From the NCBI GenBank assembly GCA_029212425.1, contig JARGNC010000051.1, positions 1 to 14,270 on the forward strand: a stretch of 14,270 bases of DNA. Direction: 5' to 3'. Position numbers and translations under genes: made by a program. The stretch's first letter is position 1; every line of letters starts with the position of its first letter. Under the pieces are notes generated by a model. The model was not told where the DNA came from and did no database searches. It worked only from the letters and a program-made list of their open reading frames with translations. Source of the stretch: Phycisphaerales bacterium (lineage in GTDB: Bacteria; Planctomycetota; Phycisphaerae; Phycisphaerales; UBA1924). Below, piece after piece: positions 6,827 to 13,475 of the stretch.

Positions 6827-7630
6827 ATGAAATTCGTTTGCGCGATCGGTGCGTTCATGCTGCTGGGGACATCAGCATGGGCGGATGTCACCGATGATTT
6901 TGAAAGCTACACCATTGGAGAATCCCCAGCGGGAATCTGGCAGGATGCATCGAGCTTTATCGATAGCCCCACCAATCCGGGGCCAACCGTGTCGGTGATC
7001 GATACCACGGACGCATCTGGAGCTGAGACCCAAGCGGTCCAGATACAGAACGGGATCGGGACATCAGGTGGGATCATCGGTCATGTTGGTCATTCGGCTA
7101 TTCAACGATTCGAGACGGATTTGCGACTGGACCAGCGAGGCAACGGGAGCAATCCCAACTGGATCGCGGCGGCTGGATTTTTCCAAGAGACCGACCAGAC
7201 AGATTTCAACTGGATGCCTCAGGCGTTTGTGTACGCGACCAAGAACTCGAATCGATTCCGTCTGTTTGTCCAGAACGCAGATGGGCGCGGTGGGGCGAAT
7301 CGAGATTTCGCGCTGGGCACCAACAACTGGGAGTTGGACACTTGGTATCGCATCGGTCTTGAAGTGAACTCGGAGACCGGCGTGTTCGAGATTTCGATCA
7401 TCAACAAGGAAACAGGCGAGGTGTTGATCGAATCAAGCCGGACCTACGCGGGATGGGACAGCGCGTTCGGTCAGTTTGATCACATCACCATCAACGACGG
7501 CGAGTACGGCGCCAATCCGGGCACGATCGGAAACATGGCGACGATCGACAATGTCAGTTATGTCCCTGCGCCGAGTACGCTGGGGATGGTTGGATTTGGA
7601 TTGGTGATTGCTGGACGGCGACGGCGCTGA
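6827..7630 (+). CDS. exported PEP-CTERM-type sorted protein (Pro-Ala-Pro variant)
   Basis: The 267-residue product has a typical signal peptide (MKFVCAIGAFMLLGTSAWA, likely cut before D20) and a C-terminal sorting tail: VPAPSTLG, a hydrophobic helix, then RRRR at the very end. PEP-CTERM tails are recognised by an exosortase/archaeosortase-type transpeptidase and direct proteins to the surface or matrix. Here the usual Pro-Glu-Pro is Pro-Ala-Pro. The body is beta-rich, starting DDFESYTIG, with conserved Gly, Asn and Trp, and resembles a concanavalin/LamG-like jelly roll, but no specific ligand can be named. The ATG at 6827 lies 6 bases after GGAG (6817-6820); the ATG at 6824 is too close. The gene stands alone with its own terminator. 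No exosortase gene is in the window. Confidence 0.82.
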   Translation: MKFVCAIGAFMLLGTSAWADVTDDFESYTIGESPAGIWQDASSFIDSPTNPGPTVSVIDTTDASGAETQAVQIQNGIGTSGGIIGHVGHSAIQRFETDLRLDQRGNGSNPNWIAAAGFFQETDQTDFNWMPQAFVYATKNSNRFRLFVQNADGRGGANRDFALGTNNWELDTWYRIGLEVNSETGVFEISIINKETGEVLIESSRTYAGWDSAFGQFDHITINDGEYGANPGTIGNMATIDNVSYVPAPSTLGMVGFGLVIAGRRRR

Positions 7631-7661
7631 GCACGCACAAGTGAGGAGAGAGAATCACGAG

Positions 7662-7700
7662 CGGCTGTCGGATGCTTCATGTGTCCGGCAGTCGTTTTTT
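7662..7700 (+). terminator. intrinsic terminator of the PEP-CTERM-like gene
   Basis: CGGCTGTCGGA (7662-7672) pairs with TCCGGCAGTCG (7684-7694) over 11 bp with two G-U pairs; an 11-base loop lies between and six T follow (7695-7700). It sits between convergent genes. On the minus strand the same hairpin lacks a downstream T-run, so it mainly serves the plus-strand gene. Confidence 0.85.
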
Positions 7701-7707
7701 GTACGCT

Positions 7708-8433
7708 TTAGAACGAGTACGGATCGTTGATGAGCGCTCGCCGACGGATGACAGTCGGGACAGGCATCGTCATCGCGGCTTGGCACGCGGATGAAAGCGC
7801 CATCATGAACTTCTCGTGCTCAGGACATGCGTCAAGACGATCGAGCAGGTCATCGACGCGCCACGCGGCGGGGTCGTTCGGCTCACCCGCATTCATCGCG
7901 TCTTCGATCGCTTGGTCTCCAAGCTGTTCGCTCGCGTAGTTGAACCATTGCGGGTCGATGCTATCGGGATTGTTTGGGGGCTGGATGCGGATGCGGACGA
8001 CGCGCTCTCCGACGCCGACGATTGGCCAGAGTCCGTTGGACATCTGTGGCTCGCGCGTGAGCACAAAGACCGGGACACCCGATGCATTCGAAGCGCTGCG
8101 GAACTGTCGAGCGTCCGCGCCCACAAGGTTTGGCGCAAACAGGTAGCACCCCATCGTGGGGCATTCGGTGAGGTCTGATGCGGAAGCGATGATGCGTGCT
8201 GGACCAGTCGCGAGTGCATCGAGCCGGACGGCACGCTGGGCTTCGAGCAGCGGCATGCAGATGCGGCTCATGCGTTCGAAGTCGCCTCGGGATCGTGCGA
8301 GTTGGAGCGCGTCGCGGCAGAGCATCGCGGCGTGGAGGGATTGACCGCTCGCGAGTGCATCGCTCGCGTGACCCATCATGGTGTCGATCTCATCGGGTGC
8401 GTTGATCGCACGGACTCCGGATGTGGTCGGCAT
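7708..8433 (-). CDS. unrecognised helical-repeat protein, last gene of minus-strand operon
   Basis: No family recognised. From the ATG at 8433 the product has 241 residues. The first ~70 residues (DEIDTMMGHASDALASGQ onward) look like two or three helical hairpins in TPR style. An alpha/beta segment follows, with strands such as GCYLFAPNLVG, VPVFVLTREP and ERVVRIRIQPP. A helical C-terminal part ends INDPYSF. There is no signal peptide or membrane helix, so it is probably cytosolic. The frame is open back to a GTG at 8547, which would overlap the upstream gene by 49 bases and give 279 residues; neither start has a good ribosome site, and the ATG is preferred because the extra residues look like read-through of the other gene's 3' end. 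It follows the 8499-9101 gene in the same direction, 65 bases apart. Confidence 0.7.
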   Translation of the reverse strand: MPTTSGVRAINAPDEIDTMMGHASDALASGQSLHAAMLCRDALQLARSRGDFERMSRICMPLLEAQRAVRLDALATGPARIIASASDLTECPTMGCYLFAPNLVGADARQFRSASNASGVPVFVLTREPQMSNGLWPIVGVGERVVRIRIQPPNNPDSIDPQWFNYASEQLGDQAIEDAMNAGEPNDPAAWRVDDLLDRLDACPEHEKFMMALSSACQAAMTMPVPTVIRRRALINDPYSF

Positions 8434-8498
8434 GGATGACACGGCTTGGGTCGTTCCTTCTCGAAAAACAGCCCGAGCCGTTGCAGCGTTGGAACGGA

Positions 8499-9101
8499 TC
8501 AGGATGTTTGGACACTCTGAATCAAGCTTTGCAGGAGGTTGGCCCACTTGCCAGCGAGTTCGCTTAGATCATACTCGATTACATCTCCAAGCGAAGACCA
8601 ATCTTCGTTTTGGAGCGTTTCTCTGACCTCAGCAAGGGCGTTTGACAAAGATTGAACAATATCGGAGCCGATCTCGTCACCCACTTTGACGGTTGCGATG
8701 TCAATTTGGGCAATCTGGGCGATCTGATCGACGACATCCCGCATTGCGAGCCAGCCTTCCATGATCGCTTGGAGGGTCTGCATCGCGTCTTCGAGTTCTC
8801 CCGCTCGGATCTGCTGAGCGCCCGCTTCTTGGTCGGCTTTGAGGAGTTCGATCGATTCGATCGCGGTGTGTGCCGTCTCTGAGATCAGTGCGCTGGTGTC
8901 CGCGGTTGTGAAGCGGAGCTCGTTGATCGTTCCCATTCCTTCTGGTTGATCTTCAAAGAGTTCATCCGTCGCGGGTTGTCCATCGACGAGGATGTCGACG
9001 ATCAAGCGTCCTGAAGACTCGGCATGGATGCGTGCTTGCTCGAGCGCATCTCCGAGGTCGGTCGCGTCGCTTTGTTGTGTGTTGTCGATCCAGATCTGCA
9101 T
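8499..9101 (-). CDS. unrecognised 200-residue protein, beta domain plus helical bundle
   Basis: No family recognised. The N-terminal ~70 residues read as a small beta-rich domain (MQIWIDNT, then RLIVDILVDGQPATDELF, then INELRFTTAD), possibly beta-grasp-like. Residues ~75-195 are an acidic, almost continuous helical region with an internal IAQIAQIDIA segment; coiled-coil or bundle formation is likely. There is no signal peptide. The start is well supported: GGGAGA sits 5 bases upstream of the ATG on the minus strand (plus-strand 9107-9112). It begins 16 bases after the stop of the LAB_N gene and precedes the TPR-like gene, so it is the third gene of the operon. A partner or adaptor role is plausible but unproven. 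Confidence 0.75.
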   Translation of the reverse strand: MQIWIDNTQQSDATDLGDALEQARIHAESSGRLIVDILVDGQPATDELFEDQPEGMGTINELRFTTADTSALISETAHTAIESIELLKADQEAGAQQIRAGELEDAMQTLQAIMEGWLAMRDVVDQIAQIAQIDIATVKVGDEIGSDIVQSLSNALAEVRETLQNEDWSSLGDVIEYDLSELAGKWANLLQSLIQSVQTS

Positions 9102-9117
9102 GGGGGTCTCCCGAGGG

Positions 9118-9720
9118 TTAGCTGACGGTCGGTTGCGCTGATGGTTCTTGTCGGCATTTTTCTTTGTGGAGCAACCGAAGATTGCGGGCGTAGATCACGA
9201 TCCCGGTGGACTGACCCATGACACCCACGATGTCGACGCGCCAGACGAAGTATGTGAACAGGCAGACCCCTCCGATGAAACTGAACCACCAGAAGATTTC
9301 TGGGACAGTCGAGACGCGTGAGCGTTCGGAAATGATCCATTGGACGAACATGCGTCCGAAGAACGCGCCTTGACCGACGAGTCCGATCATGACCCAGCCG
9401 AAGGTTCCCCAGGTGGTGATGTTGAAGAATCCGAGGAGGTGTCGTTCAAATGCTGGTCGTGCGTTCCATTCGTCGACTTGTTTTTGGATGAACGCATCGA
9501 GTTCGACCGGGCCATACTTGTGATCGGATTGCAGTCTTGCTGGCGAGATCACGGTGTATTCGAGTGTGCCGTCGTCGCTTTCAGAGCGGTCGAGCATGAT
9601 CTCGATGGCGCCGACGGAGATGGTGAGGTCGGTTTCCGAGCGAGCGAGCGCGGGCTGAAGGACGAGCCACATCCCAAGAAAGACGAGGACAACCATCGCG
9701 ATGATCGGTCCGGCTTTCAT
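9118..9720 (-). CDS. LAB_N domain membrane protein (lipid A biosynthesis N-terminal-like)
   Basis: A 200-residue membrane protein with one N-terminal helix (about 5-25), a soluble loop of ~75 residues (ETDLTISVGAIEIMLDRSE onward), then three close helices at about 104-122, 141-160 and 165-180. The second half carries the LAB_N (PF07578) signature: GQGAFFGRMFVQWIISE (117-133), a VPEIFWWFSFIGG segment, and GQSTGIVIYARNLRLL near the end. LAB_N proteins occur next to DPM1-like glycosyltransferases or fused to lipid A enzymes and are related to PQ-loop/SWEET-type transporters; the exact role is not settled. The ATG overlaps the glycosyltransferase stop as ATGA (9717-9720), so the two are translationally coupled. 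The loop between helices 1 and 2 may face the periplasm and is unusual in size. Confidence 0.85.
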   Translation of the reverse strand: MKAGPIIAMVVLVFLGMWLVLQPALARSETDLTISVGAIEIMLDRSESDDGTLEYTVISPARLQSDHKYGPVELDAFIQKQVDEWNARPAFERHLLGFFNITTWGTFGWVMIGLVGQGAFFGRMFVQWIISERSRVSTVPEIFWWFSFIGGVCLFTYFVWRVDIVGVMGQSTGIVIYARNLRLLHKEKCRQEPSAQPTVS

Positions 9721-10589
9721 GCGTTGATGGTCTCGTTGGATGTGGAGTTGGTTGTAATGGAAGGCGTGGTTTCGGTGGTTGTGTCTGCTCTGGGTTCCAT
9801 CGAGGTCACTGGTCGGCGACGATTTCGCATCCAGCGGATTGCGAAGAGGTCGATGAGTCCTGGGAGGGCGCGTTTGGTGATCCCCATGCCGTACTTGGGT
9901 TCCCCGGCGTGTCGGTTGCGATGATTGACAGGCATCTCGATAACGGTGTATCCCAAGTGACGAGCGGTTGCTGGGATGAAGCGGTGCACGCCTTTGAACT
10001 CGAGCGGGAGCTGGAGCGTGATCTCGCGTTTCATGATGCGGAGAGAGCATCCTGTGTCGGTAATGGTGTCCCCAAGAACCATGAGTCTGAACTTGCGTCC
10101 GACCCATGACCCGAACTGTCGGATCTTTGCGTCACCTTTGTTGCGGACAGCGGAGCGGTCGCCTTGCACGAAATCAGCGTTTGAGGACTCAAGGAGCTTG
10201 AGCATCGCTGGGAGATCAGCAGGGTCGTTTTGGAGGTCTGCATCGAGTGTTGCGATGAGTCGGCCGTTCGCGGCGCGGAATCCAGCGTGGAACGCGGCGG
10301 ATTGGCCGTGCCCTGAACCGGTGGGGGTGTTGGTCATCGATACGCAGCGGACCCATGGACGCGTGTTCTGGTGCGCGAGGGCTTTGGACTGGGTGGAGTC
10401 TGTGGATCCATCGTTGACGATGATGAACTCGAACTCGATTCCGAGCGGGGCAATCGCGGATTCGATCTCTTCAACCAATAGATCAACATTCTCTTCTTCG
10501 TTGTGCGCTGGCGCAAGGATGGTGAGCTCGAGTGTCGAGTGATTGGAGATCGAAGGGTCTGGATTTGAATGGTCGTTGGTCGAGTTCAT
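9717..10589 (-). CDS. GT2 glycosyltransferase, dolichyl/polyprenyl-phosphate type (DPM1-like)
   Basis: A 290-residue GT-A fold enzyme that probably transfers a sugar from a nucleotide donor to a polyprenyl phosphate at the inner membrane face. Visible motifs: APAHNEEENV (26-35), VNDGSTD (58-64), LDADLQNDP (115-123, the DxD metal site), a TDTGCSLRIMKRE segment (177-189) and NRHAGEPKYG (225-234), which matches the R-x-x-G-x-SKY region of DPM1 and ArnC-like enzymes. No C-terminal membrane helix is present, as in soluble DPM1; the last ~30 residues are Thr/Ser-rich. The ATG at 10589 was chosen because AGGA sits 5 bases upstream (plus-strand 10595-10598); an upstream ATG at 10658 has no such site. 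First gene of the operon; divergent from the ferredoxin gene. Confidence 0.92.
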   Translation of the reverse strand: MNSTNDHSNPDPSISNHSTLELTILAPAHNEEENVDLLVEEIESAIAPLGIEFEFIIVNDGSTDSTQSKALAHQNTRPWVRCVSMTNTPTGSGHGQSAAFHAGFRAANGRLIATLDADLQNDPADLPAMLKLLESSNADFVQGDRSAVRNKGDAKIRQFGSWVGRKFRLMVLGDTITDTGCSLRIMKREITLQLPLEFKGVHRFIPATARHLGYTVIEMPVNHRNRHAGEPKYGMGITKRALPGLIDLFAIRWMRNRRRPVTSMEPRADTTTETTPSITTNSTSNETINA

Positions 10590-10683
10590 CAGTGTCCTGC
10601 TGAGCAAACGCGGAGCGGATGCTTGGACTATCCTAGTGTGTAAGCCCATCGCGGGCATGTAATCATGACGGAGATCGAGACAT
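10590..10683. promoter_or_regulatory. divergent promoter region between GT2 operon and ferredoxin
   Basis: This 94-base gap must start both transcripts. It contains TATCCTA at 10629-10635, usable as a plus-strand -10 (TATCCT) or, read in reverse, TAGGAT. No good -35 partner is visible on either strand, so position and direction are uncertain. GGAG at 10670-10673 lies 10 bases before the ferredoxin ATG. Confidence 0.3.
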
Positions 10684-11085
10684 ATGCACTTCCACGAAGA
10701 CGAAAATGTTGGTCCTCAGACTGTTCCGGTCCGGATCATCCTAGAAAACCCCGAAGAACTCAACGAAGACGGCTCCGACAAAGCAGAACACGAGCTGATG
10801 GCGGCAAAGGGCGAACACCTGCTGAACCTCGCTCTGCGTCATCATATCAACATCGAGCACTCCTGCGGCGGTGTCTGCGCGTGCTCGACATGCCATGTGT
10901 ATGTCGAGGAAGGCATGGATTCGCTGACTGAAGCGGAAGAAGACGAGGAAGATCGCGTGGAAGAAGCGCCGGGTCTTCAGATCAACTCCCGGCTTGCGTG
11001 TCAGTGCGAAGTCCACGGCGATGGACCGATCGTGGTTCGCGTTCCCGCTTGGAACCGCAATGCGGTCAAGGAAGTCCCTCACTAG
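10684..11085 (+). CDS. fdx: [2Fe-2S] ferredoxin, Isc/adrenodoxin type
   Basis: A 133-residue electron carrier of the adrenodoxin-like class used in iron-sulfur cluster assembly and P450-type reactions. Cluster ligands fit C61-x5-C67-x2-C70 and C106, the spacing of E. coli Fdx. Cys65 matches the extra non-ligand Cys of that protein (CxxxCAC), while Cys108 appears additional. An acidic stretch at about 76-95 (EEGMDSL, then E/D-rich) resembles the partner-binding helix of the family, and the C-terminal PAWNRNAVKE matches Fdx proteins. The N-terminus is longer than in E. coli by about 20 residues, including an acidic ENPEELNEDGSDKAE insert. The ATG at 10684 has GGAG 10 bases upstream. No isc or suf genes are adjacent, so the assignment to cluster assembly rests on sequence only. 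Confidence 0.9.
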   Translation: MHFHEDENVGPQTVPVRIILENPEELNEDGSDKAEHELMAAKGEHLLNLALRHHINIEHSCGGVCACSTCHVYVEEGMDSLTEAEEDEEDRVEEAPGLQINSRLACQCEVHGDGPIVVRVPAWNRNAVKEVPH

Positions 11086-11095
11086 GACAGATTGG

Positions 11096-11124
11096 TTGCG
11101 CCGAGGGGATGGATGTTCTATCCT
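11096..11124 (+). promoter_or_regulatory. weak candidate promoter for the PNGase F-like gene
   Basis: TATCCT at 11119-11124 (4 of 6 to TATAAT) sits 17 bases after TTGCGC (11096-11101, 3 of 6). If used, transcription would start at 11131, exactly the A of the ATG chosen for the next gene, implying a leaderless mRNA. Alternatively GAGGGG at 11103-11108 serves an ATG at 11113. These two readings exclude each other. Confidence 0.3.
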
Positions 11125-11130
11125 ATTGGC

Positions 11131-12720
11131 ATGAAGAATCCATCGAAATGTGTGTTTGCCGCGTTTGCGTTGATTGCGATGTTGGCTGTTGTTCCGTGCG
11201 CTGCATCATCCAGCGGGGTTGTTGAGAATACTGAGGATGATGGGGCTAAGAAAAAACACAACTGGATCATGAATCCTGTTTGGGCGTTCATGCGTGTCGA
11301 GGTTCCTAAGCCTGAGGATTTGGATGGCGAGAAGGGGTTTGGGTTGGTCATCACCAACTCGGACTTTGAGGATCCGAGTGAGGGGTTCGCGTGGGATGAA
11401 CCGAACCATCCGAACGCGATCGGGATCGGTTTTGATGTGCACAATCCGCCTCCGACGGATATCGAGCCGGACGAGAATGGTCGCGTGATGGGGTGGTTCG
11501 ATGAGTTTGGGAACTGGTACGATCGTCCGCAGCGGGAAGTGTCTGTGCATGTGGATGGTCAAGAGCGGATCAATGTGCTGTCTCCTGTGGAGTTCAGGAC
11601 TGGGGAGCAGGTTGATATCGCGGTCCAGCTCAACTATGTCACCGGCGGGGCGCACATCGTCGTGCTGATCAACGGCGAGGTGGTGATCGACGACATGCTC
11701 TGGGGTGTGCGTGCTGGATTGTGCTCGCTGACGAGCGGGACGATCGGGGATTCGATCAAGATCAAGTCCGCGCGGATCATGGATCATGAGCTCAAGAAGG
11801 GTGATTTTCAGGAGCCGGTGCGTGTTTCTGTGTTTGATAAGGAACTGCTGACCAACGCGGCTTGGCTCAAGTCAGAAGTTGATTTTTCAGAAATCCCTGA
11901 GAGTGTCGGGCGCGTGATCGCGACGCTGACGCTTGGTGAGCCTGAGGTTGGGTACGACCACTGGGACAAGAAGGGGACGATCGGGATTCGTATCCCATCA
12001 GCAGAAGGTGATGAAGAGGAGCGGTTCGAAGTGTTCCGGTTTATCACGCCGTATCGGAGGGGGTGGACTTGGTATATGGATGTGACGGATTTGCTGCCTT
12101 TGTTTAAGGATGCTCGCGAGTTTGATGCGAACATCGGGACCTACATGAAGGGTTGGCTGGTGAGCTTTGATCTGGATTTCTATCCGGGAGATCTTGATCG
12201 GGAGCCCATCAAAATCGTGAACCTGTGGAACGAGAACGCGGATATTGGTGATCCTGAGAAACCTGTAGAGGATTTTTATGTCGATCGTGTGGTTGAGGTC
12301 CCAGAGGGCACAACGCACGCACGTGTTCGAGCGACGGTCACAGGACACGGCATGTTCCCCAACTCCAAGAACGCGGGGGAGTTCATGCCGATCTGGAGGA
12401 CCCTCACCATCAGCAGCGAGGCGAATGAGGGTGATGTGCTCGAGCAGGACTTCATCAGCATGTCGGAGCGGAATCATCTGTGGAAGACGGATGTGTACTT
12501 GAATCCATGCCGACCTCAGGGGGGGACATGGAAGTTTGATCGTTCGGGCTGGGCGCCAGGGGATAAGGTCGAAGCTTGGAAAGTGGATGTGCAACCAGAG
12601 TTTCTGTTCGGTGAGACGATTACCATTGAGTACGAACTCGATGAGTACCTCAACGAGGGGCGCGGGGAGACCTGGGCGCCGCACCACTGGACCGACGCGG
12701 TTGTGGTGTTCTACAAGTAA
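11131..12720 (+). CDS. secreted PNGase F-like protein with N-terminal lectin-like domain
   Basis: A 529-residue exported protein. A signal peptide (MKNPSKCVFAAFALIAMLAV, cleavage near VPCAA at 21-25) is followed by a concanavalin-like beta domain at about 45-218 (GIGFDVHNPP, DRPQREVSVHVDG), then the two jelly-roll halves of peptide-N-glycosidase F at about 228-375 and 385-529. PNGase F removes N-glycans from glycoproteins. Recognisable pieces are VGYDHWDKK, FRFITPYRRGWTWYMDVTDL, VTGHG, GEF, and QGGTWKFDRSGWAPG. Compared from memory with the Elizabethkingia (Flavobacterium) enzyme, D279 aligns with catalytic D60 and E417 with E206, but the E118 position is Gly/Thr, and the CAEWC disulfide and the Cys of GWCPG are missing. 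Activity may therefore differ. Start: the ATG at 11131 gives the cleanest signal peptide; an in-frame ATG at 11113 has a better ribosome site and adds six residues. Confidence 0.82.
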   Translation: MKNPSKCVFAAFALIAMLAVVPCAASSSGVVENTEDDGAKKKHNWIMNPVWAFMRVEVPKPEDLDGEKGFGLVITNSDFEDPSEGFAWDEPNHPNAIGIGFDVHNPPPTDIEPDENGRVMGWFDEFGNWYDRPQREVSVHVDGQERINVLSPVEFRTGEQVDIAVQLNYVTGGAHIVVLINGEVVIDDMLWGVRAGLCSLTSGTIGDSIKIKSARIMDHELKKGDFQEPVRVSVFDKELLTNAAWLKSEVDFSEIPESVGRVIATLTLGEPEVGYDHWDKKGTIGIRIPSAEGDEEERFEVFRFITPYRRGWTWYMDVTDLLPLFKDAREFDANIGTYMKGWLVSFDLDFYPGDLDREPIKIVNLWNENADIGDPEKPVEDFYVDRVVEVPEGTTHARVRATVTGHGMFPNSKNAGEFMPIWRTLTISSEANEGDVLEQDFISMSERNHLWKTDVYLNPCRPQGGTWKFDRSGWAPGDKVEAWKVDVQPEFLFGETITIEYELDEYLNEGRGETWAPHHWTDAVVVFYK

Positions 12721-12752
12721 AACCTCTCCATCTCACGATCGGATCGCATCCC

Positions 12753-13475
12753 ATGGCTCAGTCACGCAAGCTCCATGACAAGTACTTCAAACTCGCAAAG
12801 CGCGAGGGCTATGTCGCGCGGTCCGCGTACAAGCTGCTGGAAATTCAGCAACGCCGAAAGCTCATCCGACGAGGCGATTGGGTGCTCGATCTGGGATGCG
12901 CCCCTGGATCGTGGACACAGGTCGCTGAGAAGATTGTGGGCAAGGACGGCTTGGTGGTCGGGATCGATCTCCAAGCGATGCGGACAGAGTTCGGTCCCAA
13001 TGTGCGGACAGTGCAGGGGGACTTTACGAAAGTGGACATGTCCGAGCTGCTTCCTCCCAAGGAACTCAAGCAGAAGAAGGTGTTTGACAAACCTGAGGAC
13101 GAGCAACCTGAGCCGGAACTGGTGCAGCCTTTGTTTGATGTGGTGATTTCGGACATGGCACCCTCGACGACAGGGCACGGCGATCACTTCTTGTCCGAAC
13201 AACTCTGTCAAGTGATTGTGGATCAACTCCCGACGCTGCTCAAGAAAAACGGCAACTGCACAATGAAGGTGCTCGAGGGCGAGAGCTTCCCAGATTTGCT
13301 GGCGCGTGTTCGCAAGTGCTTTCGGATTGCAGGTGCGATCAAACCCGATGCGTGTCGGGATGTTTCTCGGGAGACATACATCTTTGGTATGGGTTTCCGT
13401 CCTTCGAAGGTGCGGGTTGAGGATGAGGATTCGAAACCGAAGCCGTTGGCGCCACCTCCTGGATGGAACAGTTGA
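12753..13475 (+). CDS. rlmE: 23S rRNA (uridine-2'-O-)methyltransferase RlmE (FtsJ/RrmJ)
   Basis: RlmE methylates the 2'-O of U2552 in the A loop of 23S rRNA late in 50S assembly. The 240-residue product has the SAM-binding motif DLGCAPGSW (46-54), a VVGIDL strand (68-73) and the K-D-K-E catalytic tetrad as K27 (RSAYKLL), D134 (SDMAPS), K172 (MKVLEG) and E207 (SRETYI). Relative to E. coli it carries an insert of about 20 charged residues (roughly 103-126, KELKQKK then EDEQPEPE) before the VVISDMAPS strand, and a Pro/Lys-rich tail of about 20 residues. No Shine-Dalgarno match precedes the ATG at 12753, which lies 32 bases after the previous stop. Its 3' end overlaps the next gene by 13 bases. 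Confidence 0.96.
   Translation: MAQSRKLHDKYFKLAKREGYVARSAYKLLEIQQRRKLIRRGDWVLDLGCAPGSWTQVAEKIVGKDGLVVGIDLQAMRTEFGPNVRTVQGDFTKVDMSELLPPKELKQKKVFDKPEDEQPEPELVQPLFDVVISDMAPSTTGHGDHFLSEQLCQVIVDQLPTLLKKNGNCTMKVLEGESFPDLLARVRKCFRIAGAIKPDACRDVSRETYIFGMGFRPSKVRVEDEDSKPKPLAPPPGWNS

Noticed and set aside
11206..12687. Two long minus-strand open frames (193 and 229 codons) opposite the PNGase F-like gene
   Set aside because: The plus-strand frame has a signal peptide and family motifs throughout; the antisense products are Arg/His/Pro-rich shadows.
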